From Streptomyces humicola (GTDB lineage: Bacteria > Actinomycetota > Actinomycetes > Streptomycetales > Streptomycetaceae), in assembly GCF_024436035.1 (NCBI RefSeq), contig NZ_JANFNG010000004.1, positions 186,001 to 250,000 of the forward strand: 64,000 nt of DNA, read 5' to 3'. The translations under genes were made by a program, and so were the position numbers. Positions within the stretch are counted from its first letter, which is position 1; every line of letters begins with the position of its first letter. Positions 1 through 10,506 of the stretch are shown piece by piece. Below the pieces are notes generated by a model that had not been told where the DNA came from, did no database searches, and saw nothing but the letters and a program-made list of their open reading frames with translations.

Positions 1-367
1 GAGAGCCCGTCATGTCGACGGCGAGGACGAGCCAGCACGGGCGGCCGGCGCTGTCCGGCATCGGGACGACGCGTACGCCGAGCGTCGCCTTGCGGCCGTC
101 GCAGCGCACCGCCTTCAGGACACCGGCCCAGCCGGCGTCCTTGCGGCATCGCTGCGCCAGGTCCGGCATCCTCGCCGCGTCGTCGGGGGCAAGCAGGGTG
201 GCGACGCATGTGCCGAGGACGTCCGCGGCCTGGTGGCCGAGCACGCGCTCAGCGTCCTTCGTCCAGTTCCTAACGATTCCGCGGTCGTCGAGAAGCAGTG
301 TGGCGGCCTCCGCCACGTCGAATGATGCTCGCGGTCCGGTGAGGTTCTCTCCCACAGGTATCCCCAC
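1..367 (-). CDS. PAS-domain protein, N-terminus (runs off the left edge)
   Basis: The minus strand is open from GTG 367 (alternative GTG 355, four codons later) to base 1 with no stop. About 118-122 residues are visible. They form a single PAS-like sensor domain: [20 protein letters not shown], then HQAADVLG, then a C-terminal strand ending [20 protein letters not shown]. In Streptomyces such N-terminal PAS domains commonly precede a PP2C/SpoIIE phosphatase, but the rest of this gene lies outside the window, so the output domain is unknown. It is divergent from the alcohol dehydrogenase at 563. Neither GTG has a strong ribosome site; GGAG lies nine bases before the first. Confidence 0.7.
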   Translation of the reverse strand, partial: MGIPVGENLTGPRASFDVAEAATLLLDDRGIVRNWTKDAERVLGHQAADVLGTCVATLLAPDDAARMPDLAQRCRKDAGWAGVLKAVRCDGRKATLGVRVVPMPDSAGRPCWLVLAVDMTGS

Positions 368-562
368 AGCCAGCCACTCCGTCTGCGCACGCTATCCCCA
401 GTCCGTGCGCTTTTAATCATGTATTGGCGGTTATCACCACTCTACGGCCCATGGCAGGCCTCCATGCGGGTGCGCCGGGCGCGGCGGAGACGGCAGAGAA
501 GGAGAAGGCAGAGAATTGGAATGAGTGACGCGCACAGGGACGGCCGATGCGAAGGAGCCGCG

Positions 563-1618
563 ATGCCCGCCGACACCGCCCCCGCCGACAGCGGCCGCGC
601 CGGGACGATGGCCGCGTGGGTCGTGGAGCGCCCGGGCCCGGCCGGCTCCGGCCCGTTGCGCAAGGTACGGCGCGACCGGCCGCAGCCGGGGCCCGGCGAG
701 CTGCTGATCGATGTGCGCGCCTGTGGCGTGTGCCGTACCGACCTCCATCTGGCCGAGGGGGATCTCCAGCCACACCGGCCGCGGTGCACACCCGGACACG
801 AGGTCGTCGGGCGGGTAGCGGAGGCGGGCGCGGGGGCGGAATCTCAGGGGTTCGCGGTCGGCGACCGGGTCGGCGTCGCATGGCTGGCGGGGACGTGCGG
901 CCAGTGCCGGTACTGCCGCAGGGGCGACGAGAACCTCTGCCCCCACTCGCGCTACACCGGGTGGGATCTCGACGGCGGCTACGCCGACTACACGGTGGCG
1001 GACGCCCGTTTCGCTTACCGGCTGCCGGACGACGACCGGCCCGACGAGGAGCTCGCACCCCTGCTCTGTGCGGGGATCATCGGCTACCGTGCGCTGCGCC
1101 GGGCCGAGCTGCCGCCCGGCGGGCGCCTCGGCATCTACGGCTTCGGGGCCTCCGCGCATCTGACCGCGCAGCTCGCCATCGCACAGGGTGCCACCGTGCA
1201 CGTGCTCACCCGGGCCGAGGAGGCGCAGCGGCTCGCGCTCGATCTCGGCGCGGCCTCCGCGCGGGGCGCGTACGACGCCCCTCCGGAACCGCTGGACGCA
1301 GCGATCCTCTTCGCGCCGGTCGGCGACCTCGTGCCGGTCGCGCTCGCCGCGCTCGACCGGGGCGGCACGCTGTCGGTCGCGGGCATCCACCTGAGCGACA
1401 TCCCCGTCCTGCGCTACGAGGACCACCTGTTCCAGGAACGTACGCTGCGCAGCGTGACCGCCAACACACGCGACGACGGCCGCGCCTACCTGGCCGAGGC
1501 GGCCCGGCTGCGCCCGCGCGTGCAGGTGCAGCGCTACCCGATGAGCCGCGCCGACCAGGCGCTGGCCGACCTCGCGGCGGACCGCGTCAACGGGGTGGCC
1601 GTCCTGATGACCGACTGA
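563..1618 (+). CDS. Zinc-dependent alcohol dehydrogenase (MDR family)
   Basis: A 351-aa medium-chain dehydrogenase. ATG 563 is chosen because AAGGAG (552-557) precedes it; the open frame extends further upstream without another good site. The catalytic zinc region is CGVCRTDLH followed by GHEVVG. The structural zinc cysteines are [17 protein letters not shown]. The Rossmann fold has the nucleotide loop [10 protein letters not shown]. The family oxidises primary alcohols or reduces aldehydes with NAD(P). The lone-domain organisation and the sequence around the zinc sites resemble the CAD2-like zinc-binding alcohol dehydrogenases. The substrate cannot be told. Two bases separate its stop from the next gene, so the two are probably co-transcribed. 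Confidence 0.85.
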   Translation: MPADTAPADSGRAGTMAAWVVERPGPAGSGPLRKVRRDRPQPGPGELLIDVRACGVCRTDLHLAEGDLQPHRPRCTPGHEVVGRVAEAGAGAESQGFAVGDRVGVAWLAGTCGQCRYCRRGDENLCPHSRYTGWDLDGGYADYTVADARFAYRLPDDDRPDEELAPLLCAGIIGYRALRRAELPPGGRLGIYGFGASAHLTAQLAIAQGATVHVLTRAEEAQRLALDLGAASARGAYDAPPEPLDAAILFAPVGDLVPVALAALDRGGTLSVAGIHLSDIPVLRYEDHLFQERTLRSVTANTRDDGRAYLAEAARLRPRVQVQRYPMSRADQALADLAADRVNGVAVLMTD

Positions 1619-1620
1619 GC

Positions 1621-2682
1621 ATGCCGGGGCAGCAGAACGGCGACGACAGCGATGAGCGGCCCCTCCCACGGTTCTCACGGCCCGGCCGCGCCTGGTGGCT
1701 CGGGGCACTCGTCGTCATCGTCGCCGCCGTGGTGACCGCCCTGACCCGGCGCGCCGAGTTCGTGAACGCCTCCCGGCTCATCGCGCGGGTGGACGTGGCC
1801 CGGCTCGCGGTCGCGATCGGCTTCGAGGCGGCGTCGCTGGTGGGCCTGGCGGCGATGGAGCGGTGGCTGCTGCGGGCAGGGCAGGCGGCGGCGCGGCTGC
1901 GCCTGATGGTGGCGCTGACGGTGGCGGCCAACGCCGTTGCCGGCGTCCTGCCGGGCGGGGCGGCGTTCTCGTCCGCGTGGTACTACCGGCAGTTGCGCAG
2001 GCGCGGCGTGGCGCAGGTGCTGGCGGCCGCGGTGCTGGTGGTCGCCGGGGCGCTGTCGGTGATCAGTCTGTTCACCCTGCTGCTGGCGGGTGCGGTGGCG
2101 GCCGGGTCGTCGGGGCCGGGGGCGAGCCTGCGTCCCGTGATGCTGGCACTGGCCGGACTGCTGCTGGTGGGTACGGCGCTGATGGCCGGGTCATCCCGGT
2201 TCCGGCCGGCGCGGCGTGCGGCCTGGCGTCTGTGGCGACGCATCGGCGTACGGTCCCGGCACGCCTGGAGCGTGGAGGACGCGCTGGCCCGCCTGGTGCG
2301 GCAGGCGCGCAGCGTCGAGCCGGGCGTGCGGCCGTGGCTGCAGCCGTACGGCCTCGCCCTGCTGAACTGGCTGTGCGACGCGGCGTGCCTCGCCGCCTGC
2401 CTGTGGGCGCTGGGCATCGGCGTACCGTGGCGAGGTCTGCTCGTGGCGTATGCGTTGACGCAGGTGGGCGGCAGCCTGCGGCTCACCCCAGGCAGCCTCG
2501 GCATCGTGGAGGCGAGCCTGACGGCGCTGCTCGTGCTGTACGGGCTGCGCGGCGAGCAGGCGATCGCAGCCACGCTGCTGTACCGGATCCTCAGCTACTG
2601 GGCGCTGCAGCCGATCGGCTGGGCGTGCTGGTTCGGCCTGACGCTGCGTGGCGCCCGGCCCTGGATGGGGAATACCCCATAG
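1621..2682 (+). CDS. LPG synthase-type integral membrane protein (UPF0104/YbhN-like)
   Basis: A 353-aa protein with about eight hydrophobic helices, the first at residues ~24-43. It shows family-like features: an aromatic and Gly-rich stretch ([20 protein letters not shown]) and, near the C-terminus, [19 protein letters not shown]. This is the membrane part of lysylphosphatidylglycerol synthetases without the catalytic aminoacyl-transfer domain, found alone in many actinomycetes. A role in lipid or polyisoprenoid flipping is often suggested for the family but not proven. It starts two bases after the dehydrogenase stop. Its stop codon lies inside the copper operator of the next gene. Confidence 0.75.
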   Translation: MPGQQNGDDSDERPLPRFSRPGRAWWLGALVVIVAAVVTALTRRAEFVNASRLIARVDVARLAVAIGFEAASLVGLAAMERWLLRAGQAAARLRLMVALTVAANAVAGVLPGGAAFSSAWYYRQLRRRGVAQVLAAAVLVVAGALSVISLFTLLLAGAVAAGSSGPGASLRPVMLALAGLLLVGTALMAGSSRFRPARRAAWRLWRRIGVRSRHAWSVEDALARLVRQARSVEPGVRPWLQPYGLALLNWLCDAACLAACLWALGIGVPWRGLLVAYALTQVGGSLRLTPGSLGIVEASLTALLVLYGLRGEQAIAATLLYRILSYWALQPIGWACWFGLTLRGARPWMGNTP

Positions 2683-2688
2683 GGGTAT
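2672..2688. promoter_or_regulatory. CsoR-type copper operator
   Basis: ATACCCC-ATA-GGGGTAT is a perfect 7-3-7 inverted repeat 41 bp ahead of the copper ATPase start and overlapping the stop codon (2680-2682) of the preceding gene. It matches the known Streptomyces CsoR operator type (ATACCC...GGGTAT). Copper-responsive derepression of the ATPase is inferred. No csoR gene is in the window. Confidence 0.8.
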
Positions 2689-2729
2689 ATCGTTGGCGCC
2701 TGGAGAACAGGAGCGAGAGCGAGGACCGC

Positions 2730-5018
2730 ATGACGACGGCACCTTCGGCACCTACCGAGCGGCTCGACGGGCCCGACCGGGTCGAGCTGGAGATCGGCGG
2801 CATGACCTGCGCCTCGTGTGCTGCCCGCATCCAGAAGAAGCTCAACCGGATGGACGGCGTCAGCGCGACCGTCAACTACGCGACCGAGAAGGCGAGCGTC
2901 TCCTACGGTCCGGGGGTCGAGGTCGCCGATCTGATCGCGACCGTCCGGGCCACCGGCTACACGGCAGCGCTGCCGGCTCCCCCGCCCGCGCCCGATGAGG
3001 CGCGGGCGGAGGCCGGCACCGGGGGTGACCACGAGCTCGCGGCCCTGAGGCAGCGTCTGCTCACCGCCGCCGTCCTCTCGGTTCCCGTGATCGCGTTGGC
3101 CATGGTGCCCGCGCTGCAGTTCCGCTACTGGCAGTGGCTGTCGCTGGCGCTCGCCGCACCCGTCGTGGCGTACGCGGGATGGCCCTTCCACCGGGCCGCC
3201 TGGACCAATCTGCGCCACCGCGCCGCCACCATGGACACCCTGATCTCGATGGGCACGCTCGCCGCGTTCGGCTGGTCGGTGTGGGCGCTGTTCTTCGGGA
3301 CCGCCGGGACACCGGGGATGAAGGACCACTTCACGTTCGCCGTCTCGCGAGGCGGCGGCAGCGGCTCGATCTACCTGGAGGCCGCAGCCGGGGTGACGGC
3401 GTTCATCCTCGCCGGGCGGTACTTCGAGGCGCGCGCCAAGCGCAGGGCGGGCGCCGCGCTCCGGGCGCTGCTCCACCTCGGCGCAAAGGATGTTGCCGTG
3501 CTCCGCGGGGGGCGTGAAGTGCGCGTGCCGGTCGCCGAGTTGGCGGTCGGCGACGTCTTCGTCGTTCGTCCCGGTGAGAAGATCGCCACTGACGGCGTGG
3601 TGCGCGAGGGCACCTCCGCCGTGGACGCCTCGATGCTCACCGGTGAGTCGGTGCCTGTGGACGTGGTCCCGGGCGACGGCGTCACGGGCGCCACGGTCAA
3701 CGCGGGCGGACGCCTCGTCGTCGAGGCGACCCGGGTCGGCGCCGACACCCAACTCGCCCGGATGGCCCAGCTGGTGAAGGAGGCGCAGAGCGGGAAGGCG
3801 GCCGCGCAGCGGCTCGCCGACCGGATCTCCGCGGTCTTCGTGCCCGTCGTCATCGTGCTCGCCCTCGCCACCCTGGGCTTCTGGCTGCTCGCCGGCGCGG
3901 GCGCGACGGCGGCCTTTACCGCCGCCGTCGCCGTACTGATCATCGCCTGCCCGTGCGCCCTCGGTCTGGCCACGCCGACCGCGCTGCTGGTGGGCACCGG
4001 CCGGGGCGCCCAGCTCGGCATTCTCATCAAAGGGCCCGAGGTTCTGGAGTCGACGAGGAGCATCGACACCGTGGTGCTGGACAAGACCGGCACCGTGACG
4101 ACGGGTGTGATGACGCTGTCGGCGGTGCACGCGGCGGAGGGGGAGGACGAGAAGGAGGCGCTGCGGCTCGCCGGCGCCCTTGAACACGCCTCCGAGCACC
4201 CCGTCGCCCGTGCCGTCGCCAGGGCCGCCGAGGAGCAGGTCGGCGAGCTCCCGGCCTCCACGGAGTTCGCTGCCCACGCCGGTCTCGGCGTGACAGGCGT
4301 CGTCGACGGTCGCACGGTCCTCGTCGGGCGCGAGGCACTGCTGCGCGACCACGGGCCGGCTGTGTTCCCCGCCGCACTGGCCGACGCGAAGGCGCAGGCC
4401 GAGGCCGAGGGGCACACCGCCGTCGTGGTCGCCTGGGACGGACGGGCGCGCGCGGTGCTCGCCGTCGGCGACGCCGTCAAGCCGACGAGCGCCGAGGCGG
4501 TAATGGCGCTGCGCTCGCTCGGCCTGACCCCTGTGCTGCTTACCGGCGACAACGCGATCGCAGCGAAGGCGGTCGCCGCGGAGGTCGGCATCGACGAAGG
4601 GGACGTCATCGCCGAGGTGCTGCCCCAGGACAAGGTCGCGGTCATCAAGCGGCTGCAGGCCGAGGGCAGGTCGGTGGCGATGGTCGGCGACGGCGTCAAC
4701 GACGCGGCCGCGCTCGCCCGGGCGGAGCTGGGCCTCGCCATGGGCACGGGCACGGACGCCGCCATCGAGGCGGGTGACCTGACGCTGGTGCGCGGCGACC
4801 TGCGTGTCGCGGCCGACGCGATCAGGCTCGCCCGCAGCACCCTCGGCACCATCAGGGGCAACCTCTTCTGGGCCTTCGGCTACAACGTCGCGGCACTGCC
4901 GCTGGCGGCTGCCGGACTGCTCAACCCGATGATCGCGGGCGCGGCGATGGCGTGCTCCTCGATCTTCGTCGTCGGAAACAGCCTGCGGCTGCGACGCTTC
5001 CGTTCGATGAACGGCTGA
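2730..5018 (+). CDS. copA: Copper-translocating P1B-type ATPase
   Basis: A 762-aa heavy-metal efflux ATPase of the plasma membrane. The order is an N-terminal metal-binding domain with GMTCASC (Cys27, Cys30), paired helices, an actuator domain with the TGES loop, the transmembrane CPC motif (Cys407-Pro-Cys409) that identifies Cu(I) pumps, the phosphorylation motif DKTGT (Asp451), the SEHP nucleotide-binding motif, and GDGVNDAA near residue 653. It has one HMA domain, the usual number for actinomycete CopA. The start is ATG 2730 after a purine-rich GGAGCGAGAGCGAGG. The CsoR-type operator upstream indicates induction by copper. No copper chaperone gene is adjacent. Confidence 0.93.
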   Translation: MTTAPSAPTERLDGPDRVELEIGGMTCASCAARIQKKLNRMDGVSATVNYATEKASVSYGPGVEVADLIATVRATGYTAALPAPPPAPDEARAEAGTGGDHELAALRQRLLTAAVLSVPVIALAMVPALQFRYWQWLSLALAAPVVAYAGWPFHRAAWTNLRHRAATMDTLISMGTLAAFGWSVWALFFGTAGTPGMKDHFTFAVSRGGGSGSIYLEAAAGVTAFILAGRYFEARAKRRAGAALRALLHLGAKDVAVLRGGREVRVPVAELAVGDVFVVRPGEKIATDGVVREGTSAVDASMLTGESVPVDVVPGDGVTGATVNAGGRLVVEATRVGADTQLARMAQLVKEAQSGKAAAQRLADRISAVFVPVVIVLALATLGFWLLAGAGATAAFTAAVAVLIIACPCALGLATPTALLVGTGRGAQLGILIKGPEVLESTRSIDTVVLDKTGTVTTGVMTLSAVHAAEGEDEKEALRLAGALEHASEHPVARAVARAAEEQVGELPASTEFAAHAGLGVTGVVDGRTVLVGREALLRDHGPAVFPAALADAKAQAEAEGHTAVVVAWDGRARAVLAVGDAVKPTSAEAVMALRSLGLTPVLLTGDNAIAAKAVAAEVGIDEGDVIAEVLPQDKVAVIKRLQAEGRSVAMVGDGVNDAAALARAELGLAMGTGTDAAIEAGDLTLVRGDLRVAADAIRLARSTLGTIRGNLFWAFGYNVAALPLAAAGLLNPMIAGAAMACSSIFVVGNSLRLRRFRSMNG

Positions 5019-5109
5019 CTGCGTCAGCGGCGTCGACTCGAAGCAGTCGGGGGCCCGTCGTAGGGTTGCGCGCAGGCGACACATGCAACACAGCGACGAG
5101 GAGCGAACG

Positions 5110-6750
5110 ATGTCCGAACGGCTTGACCAGCTGCCGCAGTGGGAAGCGCTCGGCAAGCACCGCGAAAGCCTCGGGGAGGTGCATCTGCGGGAGCTCTTCG
5201 CGGGCGACGCCGCGCGCGGCAGCCGGTACGTCCTCGACGTCGGCGACCTGCGCATCGACTACTCCAAGCACCTGATCACCGACGACACGCTCGAACTGCT
5301 GCGAGAGCTGGCCGAGGTACGTGGCGTGGCACGGCTGCGGGACGCGATGTTCCGCGGCGAGAAGATCAACGTCACGGAGAAGCGCGCGGTACTGCACACG
5401 GCGCTGCGGGCGCCGCGCGACGCGGTGATCGAGGTGGACGGCGAGAACGTCGTTCCCGCGGTGCACGCCGTGCTCGACAAGATGGCGGACTTCTCCAACC
5501 GGATCCGCTCCGGCGCGTGGACCGGGCACACCGGCAAGCGGATCCGCACCGTCGTCAACATCGGCATCGGCGGCTCGGATCTGGGCCCGGCGATGGCGTA
5601 CGAGGTGCTGCGCTCGTACACCGACCGCGAGCTGCAGTTCCGTTTCGTCTCCAACGTCGACGGCGCGGATCTGCACGAGGCCGTACGCGACCTGGACCCG
5701 GCCGAGACGCTCTTCATCATCGCGTCGAAGACCTTCACCACCATCGAGACCATCACCAACGCGACCTCGGCCCGCACCTGGCTGCTCGACGGGCTCGGCG
5801 GGGACGAGGCGGCGGTCGCCAAGCACTTCGTGGCGCTGTCGACCAACGCCGAGAAGGTCGCCGAATTCGGCATCGACGTCGAGAACATGTTCGAGTTCTG
5901 GGACTGGGTCGGCGGCCGCTACTCCTACGACTCGGCGATCGGGCTGTCACTGATGATCGCGATCGGTCCCGACCGTTTCCGCGAGATGCTCGACGGTTTC
6001 CGCCTCGTCGACGAACACTTCCGGACTGCGCCGCCCGAATCCAACGCACCGTTGCTGCTGGGGCTGCTGGGGGTCTGGTACGGGGCGTTCTTCGACGCGC
6101 AGACGCACGCGGTGCTCCCGTACTCGCACTACCTGTCGCGCTTCACCGCGTATCTGCAGCAGCTGGACATGGAGTCCAACGGCAAGTCGGTCGACCGGTC
6201 GGGACGTCCGGTGACCTGGCAGACCGGACCGGTGGTCTGGGGCACGCCCGGCACCAACGGCCAGCACGCCTACTACCAGTTGCTCCACCAGGGCACGAAG
6301 ATGATCCCGGCCGATCTGATCGGTTTCGCACAGCCGGTGGCGGACCTGAGCCCTGAGCTGGCCGGCCACCACGACCTGCTGATGGCGAACCTCTTCGCGC
6401 AGGGCCAGGCGCTCGCCTTCGGCAAGACCGCTGAGGAGGTCGCCGCCGAGGGCGTGCCGGCCGAGCAGGTGCCGCACCGCACCTTCCGCGGCAACCGCCC
6501 GACCACCACGATCCTGGCGCGCGAGCTCACCCCGTCGGTGCTCGGCCAGCTGATCGCGCTCTACGAGCACAAGGTCTTCGTGCAGGGCGCGATCTGGGAC
6601 ATCGACTCCTTCGACCAGTGGGGCGTCGAACTCGGCAAGGTGCTGGCCAAGCGGATCGAGCCCGCGCTGACGGAGGGCGCCGAGGTGCCCGGTCTCGACA
6701 GCTCGACGGCCGGCCTGGTCGCTGCGTACCGCGCGATGCGCGGGCGTTAG
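5110..6750 (+). CDS. pgi: Glucose-6-phosphate isomerase
   Basis: A 546-aa cytosolic enzyme interconverting glucose-6-phosphate and fructose-6-phosphate in glycolysis and gluconeogenesis. The family signatures are visible: [28 protein letters not shown], and the second signature around [17 protein letters not shown] followed by [14 protein letters not shown]. The length is normal for the large (about 550 aa) form. ATG 5110 follows GAGGAGCGAACG. It is convergent with the carboxypeptidase gene, and a strong shared hairpin lies between the two stops. Confidence 0.97.
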   Translation: MSERLDQLPQWEALGKHRESLGEVHLRELFAGDAARGSRYVLDVGDLRIDYSKHLITDDTLELLRELAEVRGVARLRDAMFRGEKINVTEKRAVLHTALRAPRDAVIEVDGENVVPAVHAVLDKMADFSNRIRSGAWTGHTGKRIRTVVNIGIGGSDLGPAMAYEVLRSYTDRELQFRFVSNVDGADLHEAVRDLDPAETLFIIASKTFTTIETITNATSARTWLLDGLGGDEAAVAKHFVALSTNAEKVAEFGIDVENMFEFWDWVGGRYSYDSAIGLSLMIAIGPDRFREMLDGFRLVDEHFRTAPPESNAPLLLGLLGVWYGAFFDAQTHAVLPYSHYLSRFTAYLQQLDMESNGKSVDRSGRPVTWQTGPVVWGTPGTNGQHAYYQLLHQGTKMIPADLIGFAQPVADLSPELAGHHDLLMANLFAQGQALAFGKTAEEVAAEGVPAEQVPHRTFRGNRPTTTILARELTPSVLGQLIALYEHKVFVQGAIWDIDSFDQWGVELGKVLAKRIEPALTEGAEVPGLDSSTAGLVAAYRAMRGR

Positions 6751-6770
6751 GCGTTAAGGCGTCAAGTGAC

Positions 6771-6813
6771 CCGGTGGCCGGGCGCGCGCGGGGAGCGCGG
6801 GCCCGGCCACCGG
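6771..6813. terminator. Bidirectional hairpin between pgi and the carboxypeptidase gene
   Basis: CCGGTGGCCGGGC (6771-6783) pairs perfectly with GCCCGGCCACCGG (6801-6813): a 13-bp GC stem with a 17-nt loop, lying between two convergent stop codons. There is no T-run, as is common in Streptomyces, so a terminator role for both genes is inferred from position and stability. Confidence 0.75.
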
Positions 6814-6817
6814 AATG

Positions 6818-9256
6818 TCAGCCGAGCCGGGTCAGCTTGGCGCCGAAGGACGGTGCCGTGAGGTCCGACTGCAGCGCGACGGGAACCTTCACCTGGCCCG
6901 GACCGCCGCCGACGGTGAGCGTGCCCACCGTGGTGCCGGCCTTCGCCGAGTGCGGGATCCCGGACGGCGAGGCGTCCAACGCGACGGTGACCTTGTTGCC
7001 CGCCCAGCCGATGGCTTGGACGTTCTGCGTCGCCACGACCGGGGTCCTGCCGCCGAGACCGTCGTCCACATAGCCGACGACGTCGCCCTTCTTGATGATC
7101 TGGTCCGCGGTCAACGACTGCTGTGCCGAGACGACGAGTTGAAGGCCGGCGGCGGTGACGGTGTCGAGGATCGATGGCTTGTACTGGCCGAGCACGACAC
7201 CGAGCACCAGCTGCGTGGTGCCGCCGACGCTCTTGGTCGCCGCGAAGACGAGGTTGCCGCCCGCGGCAGTGCTGGTACCGGTCTTGACGCCGATCACGTT
7301 GTTGGTGCCGACGAGGTGGTTCCAGTTGTTGTACGAATCACCGCTCGCCGTCTTGAAGTTCGGCTGGTCGACGACCCGCCGGAACGTCGCGTCGCCCATC
7401 GCCTTCTGCGCCAGCTTCAACTGGTCCGAAGCGGTGCTGACGGTGGTCGCATCGAGACCGCTCGGATCGGTGTAGGTGGTGTTGCCCATGCCGAGCTCCT
7501 TGGCGGTCGTGTTCATCTTCTGGACGAACGCCGCCTCCGATCCGGCATCCCAACGCGCCAGCAACCGCGCCACGTTGTTGGCAGACGCGATCATGATGTC
7601 CTCGAGTGCCTCGAACTCGCTGATCTGCTCTCCCGCGGTGACCTTGACGACGGACTCACCCTGCGTTCCGAGGCTGAAGTCGTTGACCGCCTGCTGATCC
7701 ACGGCGATCTTCGGGCCCTGGCCCGAGGTGATGGGGTGGTCACGCAGGATGATGTACGCAGTCATCACCTTGGCCACGCTCGCGATCGGCAAGGGCTTCT
7801 GCTGCCCGTACGTCCCCATGCTGCCGAGGCCCTTGACCTCCAGCGCGGCCTGCCCCTCACTCGGCCAGGGAACGGAGGGCGCGGCCCCCGGGAAGGTGTA
7901 CGAAGAGGCGCTGGTCAGCGCCAGCTTCGGGCTGGGCAGCGGGCGCACGGCCTGCACGACGCAGAAGATGATCGCGAGCAGGACGACGAGCGGCGTCCAG
8001 ATCTTGACCCGCCGCACGACGGTCCGGACAAGGGTCTCCGGCGGGGGCGGCGTATTGGTGAGCTCCGCGAGCAGCTTCAGCGGCTCCCCGGGCAACGGAG
8101 GCAACGGCTGCTGCTTCGTCTTCTCCAACGGGCTTTCCGCCGCCGCGGCCTTTGCCTTGGCCTTGGCCGCCGGCGCCTTCACGGCGGGCGACGCCCCGCC
8201 GGCGGCGGCAATCTTCGCCGTCGACGCGGCGGGCGCGGCGCCCGCGGCGCCGTCCTTCTCCGCGGACGACTCCGCAGCGTCGCCCTTGGAGGCGCCCGAC
8301 TCTGCATCGACCTCCGAGACGGCGGACGACTCGTCGGCGTCGCCCTCGGGCCCGTCCGACTCCGCAGCATCGCCCTCGCGCACGCCCGACTCCGCACCGC
8401 CCTCCGAGACGGCAGGCGACTCCTCGGGGTCGCCCTCGCGCGCGCCCGACTCGGCACCGCCCTCCGAGACGGCGGACGACACCACGTCGCCGGACTCGTC
8501 CGCATCGTCCTTGGCCGCGGACGACTCCGCAGCATCGCCCTTGGAGGCGCCCGACTCGGCCGCGTCGCCGTCCGGCGACTCCGCAGCCGCCTTCGCGTCA
8601 TCCCCCTTCGGGTCATCCCCCTTCGCGGCAGACGACTCCTCGTCGCCCGGCTGCTCGGCATCGACCTCCGCTGCAGCGCCGTCCTGCGGCTCGGCCGCCT
8701 CCGCGGCAGCGTCCTCGGACTCCTCCTCGGACGCGTCCTCAGCCGCGGCAGCGTCATCCGCATCTGAATCGGGCGCCGGCGCGGGCGCGGGCGCGGGCCG
8801 AGCGTTCTTCGAGTCGCCCGACGCAGCATCAGGCGGCGCCTGCTCCGTACGCGTCGCGTCGACGGGTTTCCGGGTGGTCGCCACGTCGTTCGACGGCCGT
8901 TCGGGCGACGTCTTGGACGTAGATTCGGTCGGCGAAGTGTCTACGTCCGTTCCGCCGTTCGGCGTAGATTCATCCGAGTGGTCCACCGGGTGTCCGCGCT
9001 CCTTCTCGGGAGGCGCGACCCGCTTCACGTGGCCGCCGGGGTCCCCGGGGATCCGGATCTGCCGCGTCGCCCGCGAGCCCGTCGGCGCATCGTCGGCGCC
9101 GCCGCCCCGGCCCTTGCCGTTGCGCGCCTCGTCCGCCCCCCGCGCCCCCTGGGGCGCCTTCGTCTCTCGGCTCACGGCCAGCCGCGGATCCTTCGCCTTC
9201 GCCGTCTCCCCCGACGACTTTTCCTGCTCCGCCCTGCCGGGGGATTTGCCCGCCAC
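6818..9256 (-). CDS. D-alanyl-D-alanine carboxypeptidase (PBP, S11) with long acidic N-terminal region
   Basis: An 812-aa protein that trims the peptidoglycan stem peptide. GTG 9256 is preferred because GGGAGG sits five bases before it; longer in-frame starts give an Arg-rich extension of low plausibility. Residues ~1-130 are charged. Residues ~140-340 are an Ala/Glu/Ser/Asp low-complexity tract built from repeats such as GDAAESSA. A transmembrane helix (WTPLVVLLAIIFCVVQAV) lies near 420-437. The extracellular penicilloyl-serine domain follows, with SVAK (Ser ~491), SANN (~555) and KTGTS (~658). The catalytic set is complete. The cytoplasmic acidic tract is much longer than in typical S11 enzymes, so a regulatory or scaffolding role is possible but unproven. 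Confidence 0.9.
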   Translation of the reverse strand: MAGKSPGRAEQEKSSGETAKAKDPRLAVSRETKAPQGARGADEARNGKGRGGGADDAPTGSRATRQIRIPGDPGGHVKRVAPPEKERGHPVDHSDESTPNGGTDVDTSPTESTSKTSPERPSNDVATTRKPVDATRTEQAPPDAASGDSKNARPAPAPAPAPDSDADDAAAAEDASEEESEDAAAEAAEPQDGAAAEVDAEQPGDEESSAAKGDDPKGDDAKAAAESPDGDAAESGASKGDAAESSAAKDDADESGDVVSSAVSEGGAESGAREGDPEESPAVSEGGAESGVREGDAAESDGPEGDADESSAVSEVDAESGASKGDAAESSAEKDGAAGAAPAASTAKIAAAGGASPAVKAPAAKAKAKAAAAESPLEKTKQQPLPPLPGEPLKLLAELTNTPPPPETLVRTVVRRVKIWTPLVVLLAIIFCVVQAVRPLPSPKLALTSASSYTFPGAAPSVPWPSEGQAALEVKGLGSMGTYGQQKPLPIASVAKVMTAYIILRDHPITSGQGPKIAVDQQAVNDFSLGTQGESVVKVTAGEQISEFEALEDIMIASANNVARLLARWDAGSEAAFVQKMNTTAKELGMGNTTYTDPSGLDATTVSTASDQLKLAQKAMGDATFRRVVDQPNFKTASGDSYNNWNHLVGTNNVIGVKTGTSTAAGGNLVFAATKSVGGTTQLVLGVVLGQYKPSILDTVTAAGLQLVVSAQQSLTADQIIKKGDVVGYVDDGLGGRTPVVATQNVQAIGWAGNKVTVALDASPSGIPHSAKAGTTVGTLTVGGGPGQVKVPVALQSDLTAPSFGAKLTRLG

Positions 9257-9498
9257 CCGTACCTCCCGTACACATTCGACGGGGCGCCTCGCGCGGCGCC
9301 CCGCTTGCCCGTACCCAGTGTCCTTCGCCCACCTGTGCCTGCCACGCGGGACCCGCCGGGGCGTCCTCTGCGCCACCGCCACCCCTCGTGTAGACGAGAA
9401 CGACATACCTGCCGGTTCCCGCCGATAAGGCAAAGGCACTCTCGACACAACGGTGTGAGAGGCGTCACCCTGTCATTCATCCACGCGGGGAGGCATGG

Positions 9499-10209
9499 AT
9501 GGGCAGGAGCCGCAGAACAATTCCGGAGGAGCTATTGCTGCTCGCCCTGGACCCGGCGACCGGGACCACGGCGCAGCCGCAGTCGCTCGATCTCGGTCTC
9601 GCCGGGGCGCAGCTAGTGGAGCTGGCCCTGGCCGGACGAATAGCCCCAGACGGGGATCGTATCGCCGTGGTGCATCCGCGGCCGACAGGAGATCCGACGC
9701 TGGACAGCGCCCTGGAGCTGCTGCGCCGCCGTGGCAGCCCGGTACGCGCTGTCGCATGGATAGGCGGTCCGCGGCTGGGGTTGCGTCAGACGTATCTCGC
9801 GCATCTCGAACGGTGCGACATGGTGCACGCCGTACCGGGCCAGATGTGCGGCGTGTTGCCGACGACTCGCTATCAGGCGACCGACAGCGCGGTCAGCCGG
9901 GAGATCAGGGCCCGTCTCGACAGCGCGATCCGCACCGGCGTGCCGCCGGACCCGCGGACCGCGGCGCTCGCCGCGCTCGCCCACGCCGTGGGCCTGGGCA
10001 AGCACCTGTACCCGGGTAACGAGGGCCGGTCCTCGCGGTCGCGTCTGAGGGACCTGATCAGGTATGACCCCATGGGCGGACTGGTGGCGCACGCCGTCAT
10101 GGACGTCCAGAACGGCGTGGCGGTCCAGCCGCGGCGGGCACCCGGACAGGACCGGCAGGCCCGGGCCGCGGGGCCAAGCCGCAGGATGGCCCGCGCCGGC
10201 GTGCACTGA
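9499..10209 (+). CDS. GPP34 (GOLPH3/Vps74-like) family protein
   Basis: A 236-aa protein starting TIPEELLLLALDPATG, followed by the LAGAQLVELALAGRI segment characteristic of the GPP34 fold. The eukaryotic homologues bind phosphatidylinositol-4-phosphate at the Golgi. Streptomyces carry several bacterial copies whose role is not settled; a peripheral membrane adaptor is the usual guess. ATG 9499 is used; an out-of-frame ATG lies at 9495, and GGGGAGG precedes both. The Arg-rich C-terminus could favour binding to acidic membranes. It is divergent from the carboxypeptidase gene. Confidence 0.85.
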   Translation: MGRSRRTIPEELLLLALDPATGTTAQPQSLDLGLAGAQLVELALAGRIAPDGDRIAVVHPRPTGDPTLDSALELLRRRGSPVRAVAWIGGPRLGLRQTYLAHLERCDMVHAVPGQMCGVLPTTRYQATDSAVSREIRARLDSAIRTGVPPDPRTAALAALAHAVGLGKHLYPGNEGRSSRSRLRDLIRYDPMGGLVAHAVMDVQNGVAVQPRRAPGQDRQARAAGPSRRMARAGVH

Positions 10210-10506
10210 CGGCACGCGACAGCGCAACAGAACGAGAGAACGACGCACCCACCCCCGTCCCCACAGATCGTCGATCGGTACGGGAGCCGCCACGGCGCGC
10301 GGGCCGGTGGGCCGGCATGGGCCGGCTCGCCGTTCCGCGCGCCGCGTCGTTTCCGGCGTGTCGCGGTCCACGGCGTGCGCACATCCGTCCACCATTACCC
10401 CTCGCCCTACCCCCGCCGTCGCCGATTTCCCAGCGAGACGATGACCGCAAGTGGCAGGCTGCTGACCGGTAGTACAAGAGCAGTTCGAGCCGGAGGTGCA
10501 TCTCTC

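Noticed and set aside
419-2750. Long open frames on the opposite strand and in other frames across the dehydrogenase and membrane-protein genes
   Set aside because: They are products of high GC and third-position bias; they have Arg/Gly/Ala-rich sequence without domains, and real genes with motifs and ribosome sites occupy the same DNA.
6815-8767. A 650-codon plus-strand frame over the carboxypeptidase gene
   Set aside because: It is a shadow of the minus-strand gene, which carries complete SVAK/SANN/KTG catalytic motifs and a good start.
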